Shown piece by piece: positions 9,348 through 17,583 of a DNA stretch of 64,000 nucleotides. Position numbers and translations under genes: made by a program. Under the pieces are notes generated by a model, which saw only the letters and a program-made list of their open reading frames with translations, had not been told where the DNA came from and did no database searches. Source of the stretch: Nitrospira_E sp052156535 (GTDB lineage: Bacteria; Nitrospirota; Nitrospiria; Nitrospirales; UBA8639); assembly GCF_052156535.1 (NCBI RefSeq), contig NZ_JBQKUP010000044.1:248001-312000 (forward strand). Direction: 5' to 3'. Within the stretch, counting starts at the first letter, position 1. Every line of letters starts with the position of its first letter.

Positions 9348-10600
9348 GGTGAAATGTGTTCCTTTGATGTCGGTGGCTCGTTCGGCGCCGGCGCGGCTGT
9401 TGGTGCGGGCGGGTCAGTCGGTGCGGGGTCGTCGGTATTGGTAAGGTCATAACCGGGGGCAGGCGTCACGATGCGCACTGTGTCCCCTTCCAGCAACGCG
9501 GCGCTGGGGTTGTTCACGATGCGGTCGGTGGTGGAAATTCCCTCGGCTACTTCGACGGCGTTGTCGAGAAGTTTGCTCACGGTAATGGGGTTGAAGTGCA
9601 CACGGTGGTCCTCTGCCACCACTGCCACTTGCGTGCCGTGTTCCTGAAATACTAACGAGGTGGATGGAATCGTGAACACTTTCCGGTCCACCGGGGCCGT
9701 GAGGTGAACCTGGGCGTAGGAGCCCGGCCAGAGAGCCCTGTCCTCGTTTTCGATCGTGAATACGGTAATTGCGGTACGTGTGCTGACGTCGAATCCACGT
9801 GCCACGGTCAGGAATTTGGCGGTGAAATGACGATCGGGCAATTGTGGCACTGTCACGTCGGCCGTCAGTCCTGGCTGGAGGAAGGGTCCGAACGACTCCG
9901 GCACCGAGACAAAGAGGCGCAGCAGACTCACGTCGGCCACCGTAAAGAGATTGCTGACCGAGCCGGGGGAACTGATCGTCCCTTCCTTATTGACATAGTC
10001 GCCGACATTGATGTTCCGGACGGTTACCACCCCGTCATAGGGTGCGACAATGGTTTTGAACCGAATGAGGGCCTCAAAGTTCCTGACGTTCTGCTCCGCT
10101 GCCCTGACCTTTGCCAATTCAGCTTTCGCTTCCGCTACCTTCACCGAAATCGACTGCTCGGAGACCGCATGGTTTTTGCGTAGCGCAAGCCAGCGCTTGG
10201 CTGTGATTTCGGCGAGGGAATAGATGGCGCGCACCGACTCCAGATCCGCTTTGGCTTGGTGATATTGGGCGTCGAGAGCGGGCGCATTGATTTCGGCGAG
10301 GATATCGCCTTTTTTCACTAACGCGCCGTAGTCCTTGTACCACATCTTCACATAGCCGGAGACCTGCGCGTAGATCGGAGCCTGAAACCAAGCCTCAACA
10401 GTACCGGGGAGCGTAATGGTCTCGGTCGGCGGTACCGGCTTTGCATGGATGACCGCCACGGTGGAGACGGCGTTTTCGTGTGTCTCCTTGCGCAGCAGAG
10501 AGGCGTCGCTTTTGCTCTCATAAACCCGATAGCCGAGGTAGAAGATACACAGGAAGGCAACCGAGATGACCATGAATCTTCCACGAATAATCTTACGCAT
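9344..10600 (-). CDS. RND efflux periplasmic adaptor (HlyD/MFP family, copy 2)
   Basis: Periplasmic adaptor of the second pump: N-terminal anchor, lipoyl halves (YAQVSGYV and VAPYDGVV), coiled-coil hairpin, beta-barrel domain and a Pro/Ala/Thr-rich tail (TDPPAPTAAPAP). Two starts are possible: ATG 10609 with GGAAGG three bases upstream, or ATG 10600 (MRKIIRG), which aligns with the copy-1 start and overlaps the permease stop as ATGCGTAA. I chose 10600. About 418 aa. Downstream it is coupled to the channel gene by ATGA. Confidence 0.88.
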   Translation of the reverse strand: MRKIIRGRFMVISVAFLCIFYLGYRVYESKSDASLLRKETHENAVSTVAVIHAKPVPPTETITLPGTVEAWFQAPIYAQVSGYVKMWYKDYGALVKKGDILAEINAPALDAQYHQAKADLESVRAIYSLAEITAKRWLALRKNHAVSEQSISVKVAEAKAELAKVRAAEQNVRNFEALIRFKTIVAPYDGVVTVRNINVGDYVNKEGTISSPGSVSNLFTVADVSLLRLFVSVPESFGPFLQPGLTADVTVPQLPDRHFTAKFLTVARGFDVSTRTAITVFTIENEDRALWPGSYAQVHLTAPVDRKVFTIPSTSLVFQEHGTQVAVVAEDHRVHFNPITVSKLLDNAVEVAEGISTTDRIVNNPSAALLEGDTVRIVTPAPGYDLTNTDDPAPTDPPAPTAAPAPNEPPTSKEHISP

Positions 10601-12305
10601 TGTATGCATGGTCCTTCCGGCGAGCCGCTCGCCTGTTATAAATCATCGCGTAAACGCAGGGCACAAACAGCAGGGTAAAAACGGTGGCAACAAGTAAGCC
10701 ACCGATGACGGCGCGTCCCAGAGGCGCATTCGTGGAATACCCTGTCGCCATAGGGACCATCCCGAAAATCATGGCCGAGGCCGTCATGAGCACGGGTCGG
10801 AAGCGGGTTACTCCGGCCTCCATCGCGGCCTGCAATGCATCGCCATGCTCTTTGAGCCTGTCGCGCGCATAGGATACGACAAGGATTGAATTGGCGGTTG
10901 CCGTGCCCATGGTCATAATGGCGCCCGTGAGGGCGGGCTCCGAAAGCCGCGTATGGGTCAGGAACAATGCCCACGCAATGCCCGCCAGCGCGCCGGGGAG
11001 AGCTGTAATAATGATGAAAGGATCCAGCCAGGATTGGAAGTTGACGACAATCAGCAGATAGATGAGCACGACCGCCGCGAGAAGTCCGAAGATCAGTTCG
11101 AAATACGCATCGTGCATCAACGAGGCCTGGCCGTGGATTTCAAGCTCAGCGGTGCGTGGCTTCTCGTCTTCCATGCTTTTGGCGACCTTCTGGACATCCG
11201 CCAACACGCCGCCGAGGTCTCGTCCTTCGGCGGATATATAGATGTTGAACAGCGGCATAATGTTCCCGTGCGTGATCACGCCCGGCGTGCCCGTCGCCGT
11301 AATGTCGGCCAAATTTCCGAGGAGCTGCACTTCCTGCCCTTGTTTATCCTTCGCAGAATTGCTCGCGGCCTCAACCGGGATGGTCTTGAGACTATTGACA
11401 CTGTTGATCTGTGGCTGCGGCGTATAGACATTAATCAGGTACGACATGCCGGTACTGGGATCGAGCCAATAGATCTGATCGGTTTGTTGGCTCCCGGCGG
11501 TCGTCATGAGCAGGTTGTCCGCCATTTCCTTGAGGGACCTGTTGACCCCGAGTCCGAACGTGCGATTGCCTTCGACCATGAGGGTTGGTGTGCGCATCGT
11601 CTGCTGGATCACCACGTCTGCGGCACCGGGAATCTCACGAAATTTGCCCACCAATTTACGGGCAAACTCATAGTTGGGGTACATGTCCGGGCCGTTGATT
11701 TGCACATCGATCGGGGCAGGCGCCCCAAAATTAAGAATTTTTGCAGTCAGATCGGACGGTTGGAAGGTGAATTCGGTTCCAGGATAGCGCTCCTTCAAGC
11801 CCTTGCGGAGAATTTGCCGATAGTCCCAGACGGGGGATTTTTCATCATTCAGGAGGATCGTCAAGTCACAATCCTGGGAGCCGATCGTTGGCGTCGGAAT
11901 GAAGGCGAGATTATGCGGTCCGACCGGCAGGCCGCAATTACTGACGATGTTTTCAACCTTACCGGGCAATAACTCCTGGATGGTGTTGGAGACAAGAGTG
12001 GCAATCCGTCCTGACACCTCAATGCGTGTCCCGAGCGGCGCTCGCATATGCATCGTCATGACGCTCGACCTGATCTCGGGAAAGTAATCCCGTCCGAGGA
12101 AGAAAAAGAGGGACATGGAAGCCACGGCGATGGCCAGGGAGGTGGCGACGAAGGCCCGCCGGTTGGCGATCACCTGTTCGAGTAGCGCGCTATAGCGCCC
12201 CCGGAACCGGTTGAAGCCGCGTTCGAACCCGTTTTGAAAGCGGACGAAGACGTTGGCCGATGATTCCGCGCCGGACTCCTTGTGGGGTTCATGCGGCTGC
12301 GACAT
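10593..12305 (-). CDS. RND permease copy 2, C-terminal half (split gene)
   Basis: Encodes TM7-12 and the second periplasmic loop of an AcrB-like permease (570 aa), collinear with residues from about 500 onward of the intact paralogue at 3216-6395. It overlaps the N-terminal half (12289-13788) by 17 bases in another frame. Its ATG (12303-12305) is preceded by AAGGA with five bases of spacing, a good ribosome site, and a TGA lies just upstream in its own frame. It could therefore be translated as a separate half-transporter. Alternatively a single-base indel split one gene; removing one G at the junction would fuse the frames. TM10 reads GTATANSIL, as in copy 1, without the AcrB lysine. Confidence 0.85.
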   Translation of the reverse strand: MSQPHEPHKESGAESSANVFVRFQNGFERGFNRFRGRYSALLEQVIANRRAFVATSLAIAVASMSLFFFLGRDYFPEIRSSVMTMHMRAPLGTRIEVSGRIATLVSNTIQELLPGKVENIVSNCGLPVGPHNLAFIPTPTIGSQDCDLTILLNDEKSPVWDYRQILRKGLKERYPGTEFTFQPSDLTAKILNFGAPAPIDVQINGPDMYPNYEFARKLVGKFREIPGAADVVIQQTMRTPTLMVEGNRTFGLGVNRSLKEMADNLLMTTAGSQQTDQIYWLDPSTGMSYLINVYTPQPQINSVNSLKTIPVEAASNSAKDKQGQEVQLLGNLADITATGTPGVITHGNIMPLFNIYISAEGRDLGGVLADVQKVAKSMEDEKPRTAELEIHGQASLMHDAYFELIFGLLAAVVLIYLLIVVNFQSWLDPFIIITALPGALAGIAWALFLTHTRLSEPALTGAIMTMGTATANSILVVSYARDRLKEHGDALQAAMEAGVTRFRPVLMTASAMIFGMVPMATGYSTNAPLGRAVIGGLLVATVFTLLFVPCVYAMIYNRRAARRKDHAYNA

Positions 12306-13788
12306 GGTGATCCTTCAGCATATATTTCGCCATGGTCGGCACGAGTGTTCGTGACAGGATAAAGGACGCCAGCATTGCAATGATGACCGCCTCCGCCATG
12401 GGTTTGAACAGGTAGCCGGCGACACCGCTAAGCTCGAAGAGCGGGAGCCAGACGATTGCGATGCAGAGGGTGGCGACGAGGGTCGGAACGACGATCTCGT
12501 TGGCGGCGTCGATGATGGCTTGTTCGAGGGGTTTGCCCATTTCGATATGGCGATCGATATTCTCGATCATCACGGTCGCATCGTCGACCAGAATGCCGAC
12601 GGCCAGCGCCAACCCGCCCAAGGTCATGACATTGATCGTCTCTTCGAGCAGATGCAGCCCGATGATGGCGGTCAGAATAGACAGCGGGATCGAGGTCCAG
12701 ACGATGACCGTGGCCCGCCATGAACCAAGCAGCAACAGCACGATGATGCCGACCAGCCCACCGGCCATGAGCATTTCATGCAAAACATCCGAAATCGAAT
12801 CTTTCACGAAAGTCGAGGCATCGTCGATGAGCTTGATCTCAACCCCCTCCGGAGAAATCTGCTCGGCGCGCGGGATCATCTTCTTGATCCCATCGACGAC
12901 GTCAAGGGTCGAGGCTTCGGTGCTCTTCATCGCGACGAGGATGACGGTCTGTTTGCCTTTCACCAGTACCGCGTTTTGTTGGACACGACCCATGAGGCGT
13001 ACCGTGGCCACGTCGCGCAGGTAGACGAATGCGTTGCCTTCACGCTTGATCGGGAAATCGGCGAAATCCTCAATCTTCAACGGTGAGGCGTTTGTCATGA
13101 CGATCCAGTCGGTCTCCTTGATCTTGATGTCGCCGGACGGTAGCACGAGGTATTGCTGCATGAGCGCTTTGTGAATGTCCGCCGGAGTGAGTTGACGGGC
13201 GAGCAATTTCTGCTGATCGAGGTTGACCATAACCTGCATATCCTGGCCGCCGTATGGGTGTGGCAGGACAATCCCCGGTACCGTCACGAGCAGGGGGCGG
13301 ATTCGCATGTAGACGAGATTATAGAGTTCCGCCGGTGTCAGGTGATCGGAGCTGATTTGGAGCATGGCCACCGGAATAGAGGAGGGGGCAAGACGCATGA
13401 CCATGGGCGGCGAAATATCGGGTGGGAGCGCATTGACGACGTTCTGTGCGATCCCCACGATATCCGCTTCAGCCCTGCCCACGTCGACTCCATCCTGGAG
13501 GAAAATATTCGTGATGCTGCTGCCGAAGTAAGAATGGCTATGGATATACTTGATGCCTTCCACCGTCGAAGTCAGGAAGCGTTCGAACAGATACGTGATG
13601 CGCCCTTCTACCTGCTGCGGAAGCATGCCGGAATAGATCCAGACCACAGAGGTGACGGGAATCGTGATATCCGGAAAGATGTCGGTGGGCATGTGGCGCA
13701 CCGTCATAACCCCCAAGAGCACGATGAGGATGGTCATAACCACGAAGGTGTACGGGCGTCGCAGAGCAATGAGGACGATCTGATTCAT
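12289..13788 (-). CDS. RND permease copy 2, N-terminal half (split gene)
   Basis: Encodes TM1, the first large periplasmic loop and TM2-6 (499 aa), ending with KDHHVAAA in the cytoplasmic linker between the two halves of an RND permease. The proton-relay acidic pair is present (VDDATVMIEN). The start at 13788 (MNQIVLIALRRP) is supported by GGGAGG with eight bases of spacing. The stop (12289-12291) lies 17 bases inside the next ORF, which carries the rest of the permease. It is either a frameshifted 1,06x-aa pump or a pair of co-translated half proteins. Confidence 0.85.
   Translation of the reverse strand: MNQIVLIALRRPYTFVVMTILIVLLGVMTVRHMPTDIFPDITIPVTSVVWIYSGMLPQQVEGRITYLFERFLTSTVEGIKYIHSHSYFGSSITNIFLQDGVDVGRAEADIVGIAQNVVNALPPDISPPMVMRLAPSSIPVAMLQISSDHLTPAELYNLVYMRIRPLLVTVPGIVLPHPYGGQDMQVMVNLDQQKLLARQLTPADIHKALMQQYLVLPSGDIKIKETDWIVMTNASPLKIEDFADFPIKREGNAFVYLRDVATVRLMGRVQQNAVLVKGKQTVILVAMKSTEASTLDVVDGIKKMIPRAEQISPEGVEIKLIDDASTFVKDSISDVLHEMLMAGGLVGIIVLLLLGSWRATVIVWTSIPLSILTAIIGLHLLEETINVMTLGGLALAVGILVDDATVMIENIDRHIEMGKPLEQAIIDAANEIVVPTLVATLCIAIVWLPLFELSGVAGYLFKPMAEAVIIAMLASFILSRTLVPTMAKYMLKDHHVAAA
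12311..12315 (-). promoter_or_regulatory. Ribosome binding site of the RND C-terminal half
   Basis: AAGGA followed by TCACC and then ATG (12305). This site sits inside the 3' end of the N-terminal-half ORF and would allow independent or coupled initiation of the second half-permease. It matters for deciding between split gene and pseudogene. Confidence 0.55.
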
Positions 13789-14592
13789 GCACGAAGCCTC
13801 CCAAAAACAGGTTGAGTTTCTGTCATGTTAAACATCATTTAGCTAAACGACCTCTTTGGTTTCTGTGATTCCGGTTTCAGCCACTGATCAAAACGGTTTC
13901 CCTAGCGATTAGCAAAATCCTTACCAAGCTAAATGACCTCTACATTTCAGGAAGCCAAGGCAGGATGCGAGCAGGTTATTGGCGCGGTGTCGTCGGCAAC
14001 AGGTCTACGTCGAACGTGTTGAACAGCAAAGTTTAAGGAATGGAAATTGGGATTATGCACTGAGCGCATCGTGCGAAATTTCACAATTCCGAAAGATTGG
14101 AGGGTCAGGCCGTTAGAGAAGAAAATGCAGAGAATGGCTCAAAAAGATTCGAATTGAACGGGTTTTTCTCATTCCGTTTTATGGATCCGCCGTGGGCATT
14201 TATTTTGCTAATACTCCCAATTGAGTTCCCATGTTTTTTATTTGTTATCTCAGGAAGAAGAATTTGATGGGCATGGTAACGGGTTGAAAGTTTTCTCCTG
14301 GGACACAAATGATTAATCCTTGGACCTCAATGGGGCGATTTGATTTGTAACCAAATATTTCCTAGGCGCATGACGGCAGGAAGGCGGGTGGTGCAGCGAC
14401 GAAGTTAATGGTGGACAGGCAACGAACCGATTGCCAGCTGTGTGGCGAAAATTAGGGGAGGAGGCTTTGCGGCCATGCAGACGCATCAGCAGAAATCATC
14501 TCACTAAAACTCTGATCGAGGATAGATTCAGCCTCATTTATTCATTTTACAATTTAGATCCTCTAACGATGGAGGTCGGAAAGCTGAGTATC
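13789..14592. other. 0.8-kb divergent intergenic region (RND operon 2 / modA)
   Basis: It lies between the minus-strand pump operon and plus-strand modA and should hold both promoters. It contains a 15-bp direct repeat AGCTAAAYGACCTCT (13841-13855 and 13927-13941, one mismatch). It also contains the motif GGTTGAG-TTT-TGTCAT, which is shared with the leader of the first pump operon. The upstream extension of the modA frame (14431-14592) has no secretion signal and is not called. No other gene is seen. Confidence 0.5.
13841..13941. repeat. Pair of 15-bp direct repeats upstream of RND operon 2
   Basis: AGCTAAACGACCTCT at 13841-13855 and AGCTAAATGACCTCT at 13927-13941, 86 bases apart (about eight helical turns), located 50-150 bases before the permease start. 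This could be a regulator's twin operator, or chance. Confidence 0.35.
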
Positions 14593-15396
14593 ATGATGGG
14601 AATTCGGAATTTTGGTATGGCGATAGCGCTGGTGGGTGGCATCCTAGGTGTCGTGGCACCCGGCGAGCCTGTTCAGGCTGAAGCTCTGACGATTGGGGCT
14701 GCTCCAAGCTTGAGGTCGGCATTACAGGAAATAGTGCCGATGTTTGAGAAAGAATATGGTGCGGCCGTAAAGGTCGTGTACGGTCCGTCGCAAACAATGC
14801 GCAAACAAATTGAACAGGGAGCGGCGATCGATCTGTTCCTCCCTGCGGCGGTAGAGGAGGTTAAAAAACTCCAACACAAGGGGCTGACTCTCAACGGAGG
14901 GCCTCGGATCTATGCACAGACTAGTCTCGTACTTGTCATGTCGGCGACCTCACGCGTCATGCCGGTCGCCTTTCACGAGGCTCAGCCCGATGGAGCCACC
15001 CGCATGGTCTTGGGAAATCCAAAAACTTCGTCGTTGGGGGAAATCACGGTCCGGGCACTCACTAAATTCGATCCTGCGTATAAGAGTCGGTTCAAGCTTC
15101 TACAAGCAGACCACGCTGGGGATATCATGAACTTGATTCACACGGGGAGGGCAGACCTGGGCATCGTCTATCGGGTAGATGCGATCAACAATCCGGACGT
15201 GCGCATCATTGATGAAAATCCGGGCAGCACGCCTATACCGGTCCGCTTAGGGGAAGCGGTGGTGTGGACTTGTCGGAAAGCATCCTTGAATGTGGCAAAA
15301 GAATTTTTTGATTACATCATGAGTCCTCGCGTACAAAAGCTCCTACTCAAATATGGCTTTGATCATAGTTTCGATTCCGTGTCATCGAATGGGTGA
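14593..15396 (+). CDS. modA: Molybdate ABC transporter periplasmic binding protein
   Basis: Periplasmic solute-binding protein of the ModA family, which captures molybdate (or tungstate) for an ABC importer. Start taken at ATG 14593: it gives a clean Sec signal peptide (MMGIRNFGMAIALVGGILG, cleavage after VQA), whereas the longer frame from 14431 puts some 50 unrelated residues in front. The mature part begins LTIGAAPSLRSAL and contains YGPSQTMRKQIEQGAAIDLF, GNPKTSSLG and DLGIVYRVDA, all typical of ModA oxyanion-binding lobes. About 267 aa. No modB/modC genes are adjacent, so its membrane partner must be elsewhere; the ABC ATPase at 54 kb is not obviously its partner. Confidence 0.85.
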   Translation: MMGIRNFGMAIALVGGILGVVAPGEPVQAEALTIGAAPSLRSALQEIVPMFEKEYGAAVKVVYGPSQTMRKQIEQGAAIDLFLPAAVEEVKKLQHKGLTLNGGPRIYAQTSLVLVMSATSRVMPVAFHEAQPDGATRMVLGNPKTSSLGEITVRALTKFDPAYKSRFKLLQADHAGDIMNLIHTGRADLGIVYRVDAINNPDVRIIDENPGSTPIPVRLGEAVVWTCRKASLNVAKEFFDYIMSPRVQKLLLKYGFDHSFDSVSSNG

Positions 15397-15480
15397 CGCC
15401 GAGGGCCAGGACTCATCCAAGAAATTTTCGGAGCAGGCTCAAGTGAGCCCGACGTTCCACGAGGGATGAAGGCAGACTCG

Positions 15481-16887
15481 TTAGGCTTGCGACATGACGG
15501 GATTATGCCAACCTCCGTCAGTTTCGATGAGCGCGTTCGCTTCTTTCGGCCCCCAGCTGCCGCGCTTGTAGGGACGGACCGCGTGGTGCGTTTTCAGGAC
15601 TGAGTCGACCACGGTCCAGGCTGCCTCAACCGCATCTTCACGGGTAAAGAGTGCGCCGTTGCCCGCCATGGCGTCAGCTAACAGCCGCTCGTAGGGCCCT
15701 TCCTTCCCCGATTGCTCTTCGAGCAGATATAGCTCTTGCTGATCGCCAATGAACTCTTTTCCGGCACGCTTGACGCGCGCGGCGAGCGCGACAGCGGAGT
15801 TTGGGGAGAGCCGAAACCGGAGATAATTGGCTCGTCCGACCGCCGGTTGGGAATCGTCGAACAGGCGTTGCGGTGGCGGCTTTAATTCCACCAGGACCTC
15901 CGCCGCTGTCGTCGGCAGGCATTTTCCCGATCTCAGGTACCACGGCACGCCCTGCCAGCGCCACGAGTTGATGAATAACCGCAGAGCGCAAAAGGTCTCC
16001 ACGTCCGAGTCCTTGGACACACCGCGCTCTTTCCGGTAGCCCGTATACTGGCCACGTACGACATCGTTGGGCCGTAGGGGTCGCATAGCCTGGAACACTT
16101 TGGCTTTTTCGTTATGGACGGCACCATAGCCCTGATAGGCCGGAGGCTCCATGGCCAGCAGTGAGACGATTTGGAAGAGGTGATTCTGGACGACGTCCCG
16201 CAGACAGCCGGCGGTTTCGTAAAACGCACCACGATCCTCCACGCCGAATTCCTCGGACATCGTGATCTGGACGCTGGCGACACAGTTACGGTTCCAGATC
16301 GGTTCAAGAAACGAATTGGCGAAGCGAAAATAGAGGATATTCATGATCTCTTCTTTTCCAAGGAAGTGGTCGATACGGAAAATCGAGTCCTCGGGGAATG
16401 CAGATCGTGCGATGCGGTTGAGGCTGCGCGCCGAGGCCAGGTCGCGCCCGAACGGCTTTTCAACGATGATCCGCGCCTGATCGGCCAGACCTGCGGCATT
16501 GAGCTCTTTGATTACGGTTGCGAATAAGGCTGGTGGAATGGCGAGGTAATGCGCCGGGCGTCGGGCACTGCCTAGTGCCTGTTTGAGCGCGTTGAAGGTC
16601 GCCGGGTCATTGTAATCGCCCCCCACGTACTGCATGTGAGAAAGCAAGTGACTGAGGGCGGCATGGTCATCGATCTTTACGGCCTGCTTTATGCTCTCCC
16701 TCGCGTGTTTACGTAATTGCGCCAGGCTCCAGTGTGGGGCCGCGACGCCGATCAGTGGCACCGTCAGTGCCTTGTGTTTCGCCATTGCATAGAGCGCAGG
16801 AAAAATCTTTTTATGCGCCAGATCGCCCGATATTCCGAAGAATACCAGGGCATCGGACCGCGTCTCATTGCCTTTGGTTCTGCTCAT
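15481..16887 (-). CDS. zwf: Glucose-6-phosphate 1-dehydrogenase
   Basis: Oxidises glucose 6-phosphate to 6-phosphogluconolactone with NAD(P)+, first step of the oxidative pentose-phosphate (or Entner-Doudoroff) route; cytosolic. It shows the N-terminal dinucleotide site FGISGDLAHKK, the EKPFGRDL segment and the active-site motif RIDHFLGKE. Start set at 16887 (MSRTKGNE) with AGGAAGG just upstream, giving 468 aa; the longer frame to 16986 overlaps the gnd remnant. The ATG overlaps the TGA of that remnant (ATGA), so zwf was built to be translated after gnd, and it follows tkt and gnd in one transcription unit. Confidence 0.95.
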   Translation of the reverse strand: MSRTKGNETRSDALVFFGISGDLAHKKIFPALYAMAKHKALTVPLIGVAAPHWSLAQLRKHARESIKQAVKIDDHAALSHLLSHMQYVGGDYNDPATFNALKQALGSARRPAHYLAIPPALFATVIKELNAAGLADQARIIVEKPFGRDLASARSLNRIARSAFPEDSIFRIDHFLGKEEIMNILYFRFANSFLEPIWNRNCVASVQITMSEEFGVEDRGAFYETAGCLRDVVQNHLFQIVSLLAMEPPAYQGYGAVHNEKAKVFQAMRPLRPNDVVRGQYTGYRKERGVSKDSDVETFCALRLFINSWRWQGVPWYLRSGKCLPTTAAEVLVELKPPPQRLFDDSQPAVGRANYLRFRLSPNSAVALAARVKRAGKEFIGDQQELYLLEEQSGKEGPYERLLADAMAGNGALFTREDAVEAAWTVVDSVLKTHHAVRPYKRGSWGPKEANALIETDGGWHNPVMSQA

Positions 16888-16888
16888 T

Positions 16889-17540
16889 TCACCTTCCTCT
16901 TTCCTTCTTCTCATCATGTCCGCCGAACTGCTTCTGCATGGCAGAGAGGTGTTGATTGGCATAGTCGGTCTCCCCTCTGGATTCAAATCGCCCGAAGAGC
17001 GCTACGTGGCTCACCGGCGCCGGCATGTCCTCGTTAATTGCGGCCAGCGCCGTCCAGCGCCCTTCGCCGGAATCCGAGACCTTCCCCGAAAACCCGGTCA
17101 GCTCCGAATCATCAACCAGCGCGGCCGCGGTCAAACCGAGGAGCCAGGAGGACACCACACTGCCCCGACGCCATACCTCGGCGACCTGGCCCACGTCGAT
17201 CTGGTACTGATAGGCCTCCGGGTCACGCAGCGGAGTCATTTCGGCATCCTGTTCCCTGGGGTGTAGCCCGACGTCGGCATGTTTGAGGATGTTGAGGCAT
17301 TCGGCATAGGCGGCCATGATGACATACTCTATTCCGTTGTGGACCATTTTCACGAAATGTCCTGCACCGCTCGGGCCGTAGTTCAAATATCCTGTTCGGC
17401 CGGAGTGGAGGCGCCGCTTCTGCCCTGAGTGCGTGGCGCCGACTTGATTCCCGGCGTGATGGTCTTGAAGATGGGTTCCAAGTGCTTGACGACATCCTCT
17501 CCGCCGATCATCAGACAGTAGGCGGGCTCAACAGTTACAT
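16889..17540 (-). pseudogene. gnd: Decayed 6-phosphogluconate dehydrogenase (N-terminus deleted, frameshifted)
   Basis: The region between tkt and zwf still encodes recognisable 6PGDH sequence in two frames. First frame (about 17525-17391): AYCLMIGGEDVVKHLEP then RSGASTPAEQ, hitting a stop. Second frame (from about 17395 down to 16889): GYLNYGPSGAGHFVKMVHNG, the catalytic helix, and the C-terminal domain. Restoring one G in the CAGGATAT stretch would join the frames. The entire NADP-binding N-terminal domain, roughly the first 120-130 residues, is absent: a good ribosome site (AGGAGG, 17551-17556) and ATG (17538-17540) are followed at once by TAA. It cannot make an active enzyme as read. The one-base shift could be a read error, but the N-terminal loss is not explained that way. 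Confidence 0.85.
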
Positions 17541-17550
17541 CGTGTCTCTC

Positions 17551-17556
17551 CCTCCT
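17551..17556 (-). promoter_or_regulatory. gnd: Orphaned Shine-Dalgarno of the gnd remnant
   Basis: AGGAGG on the minus strand, eleven bases before an ATG (17540) that is immediately followed by TAA. It marks the original translation start of gnd and shows that the deletion removed sequence just after the start codon. Confidence 0.6.
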
Positions 17557-17583
17557 AAAATGGGTATTCGTGTCTTCCGATCT

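Noticed and set aside
10953..11972. 339-codon plus-strand ORF opposite the RND C-terminal half
   Set aside because: Mirror frame of a conserved permease; sequence rich in His/Arg/Asp as expected for an antisense shadow.
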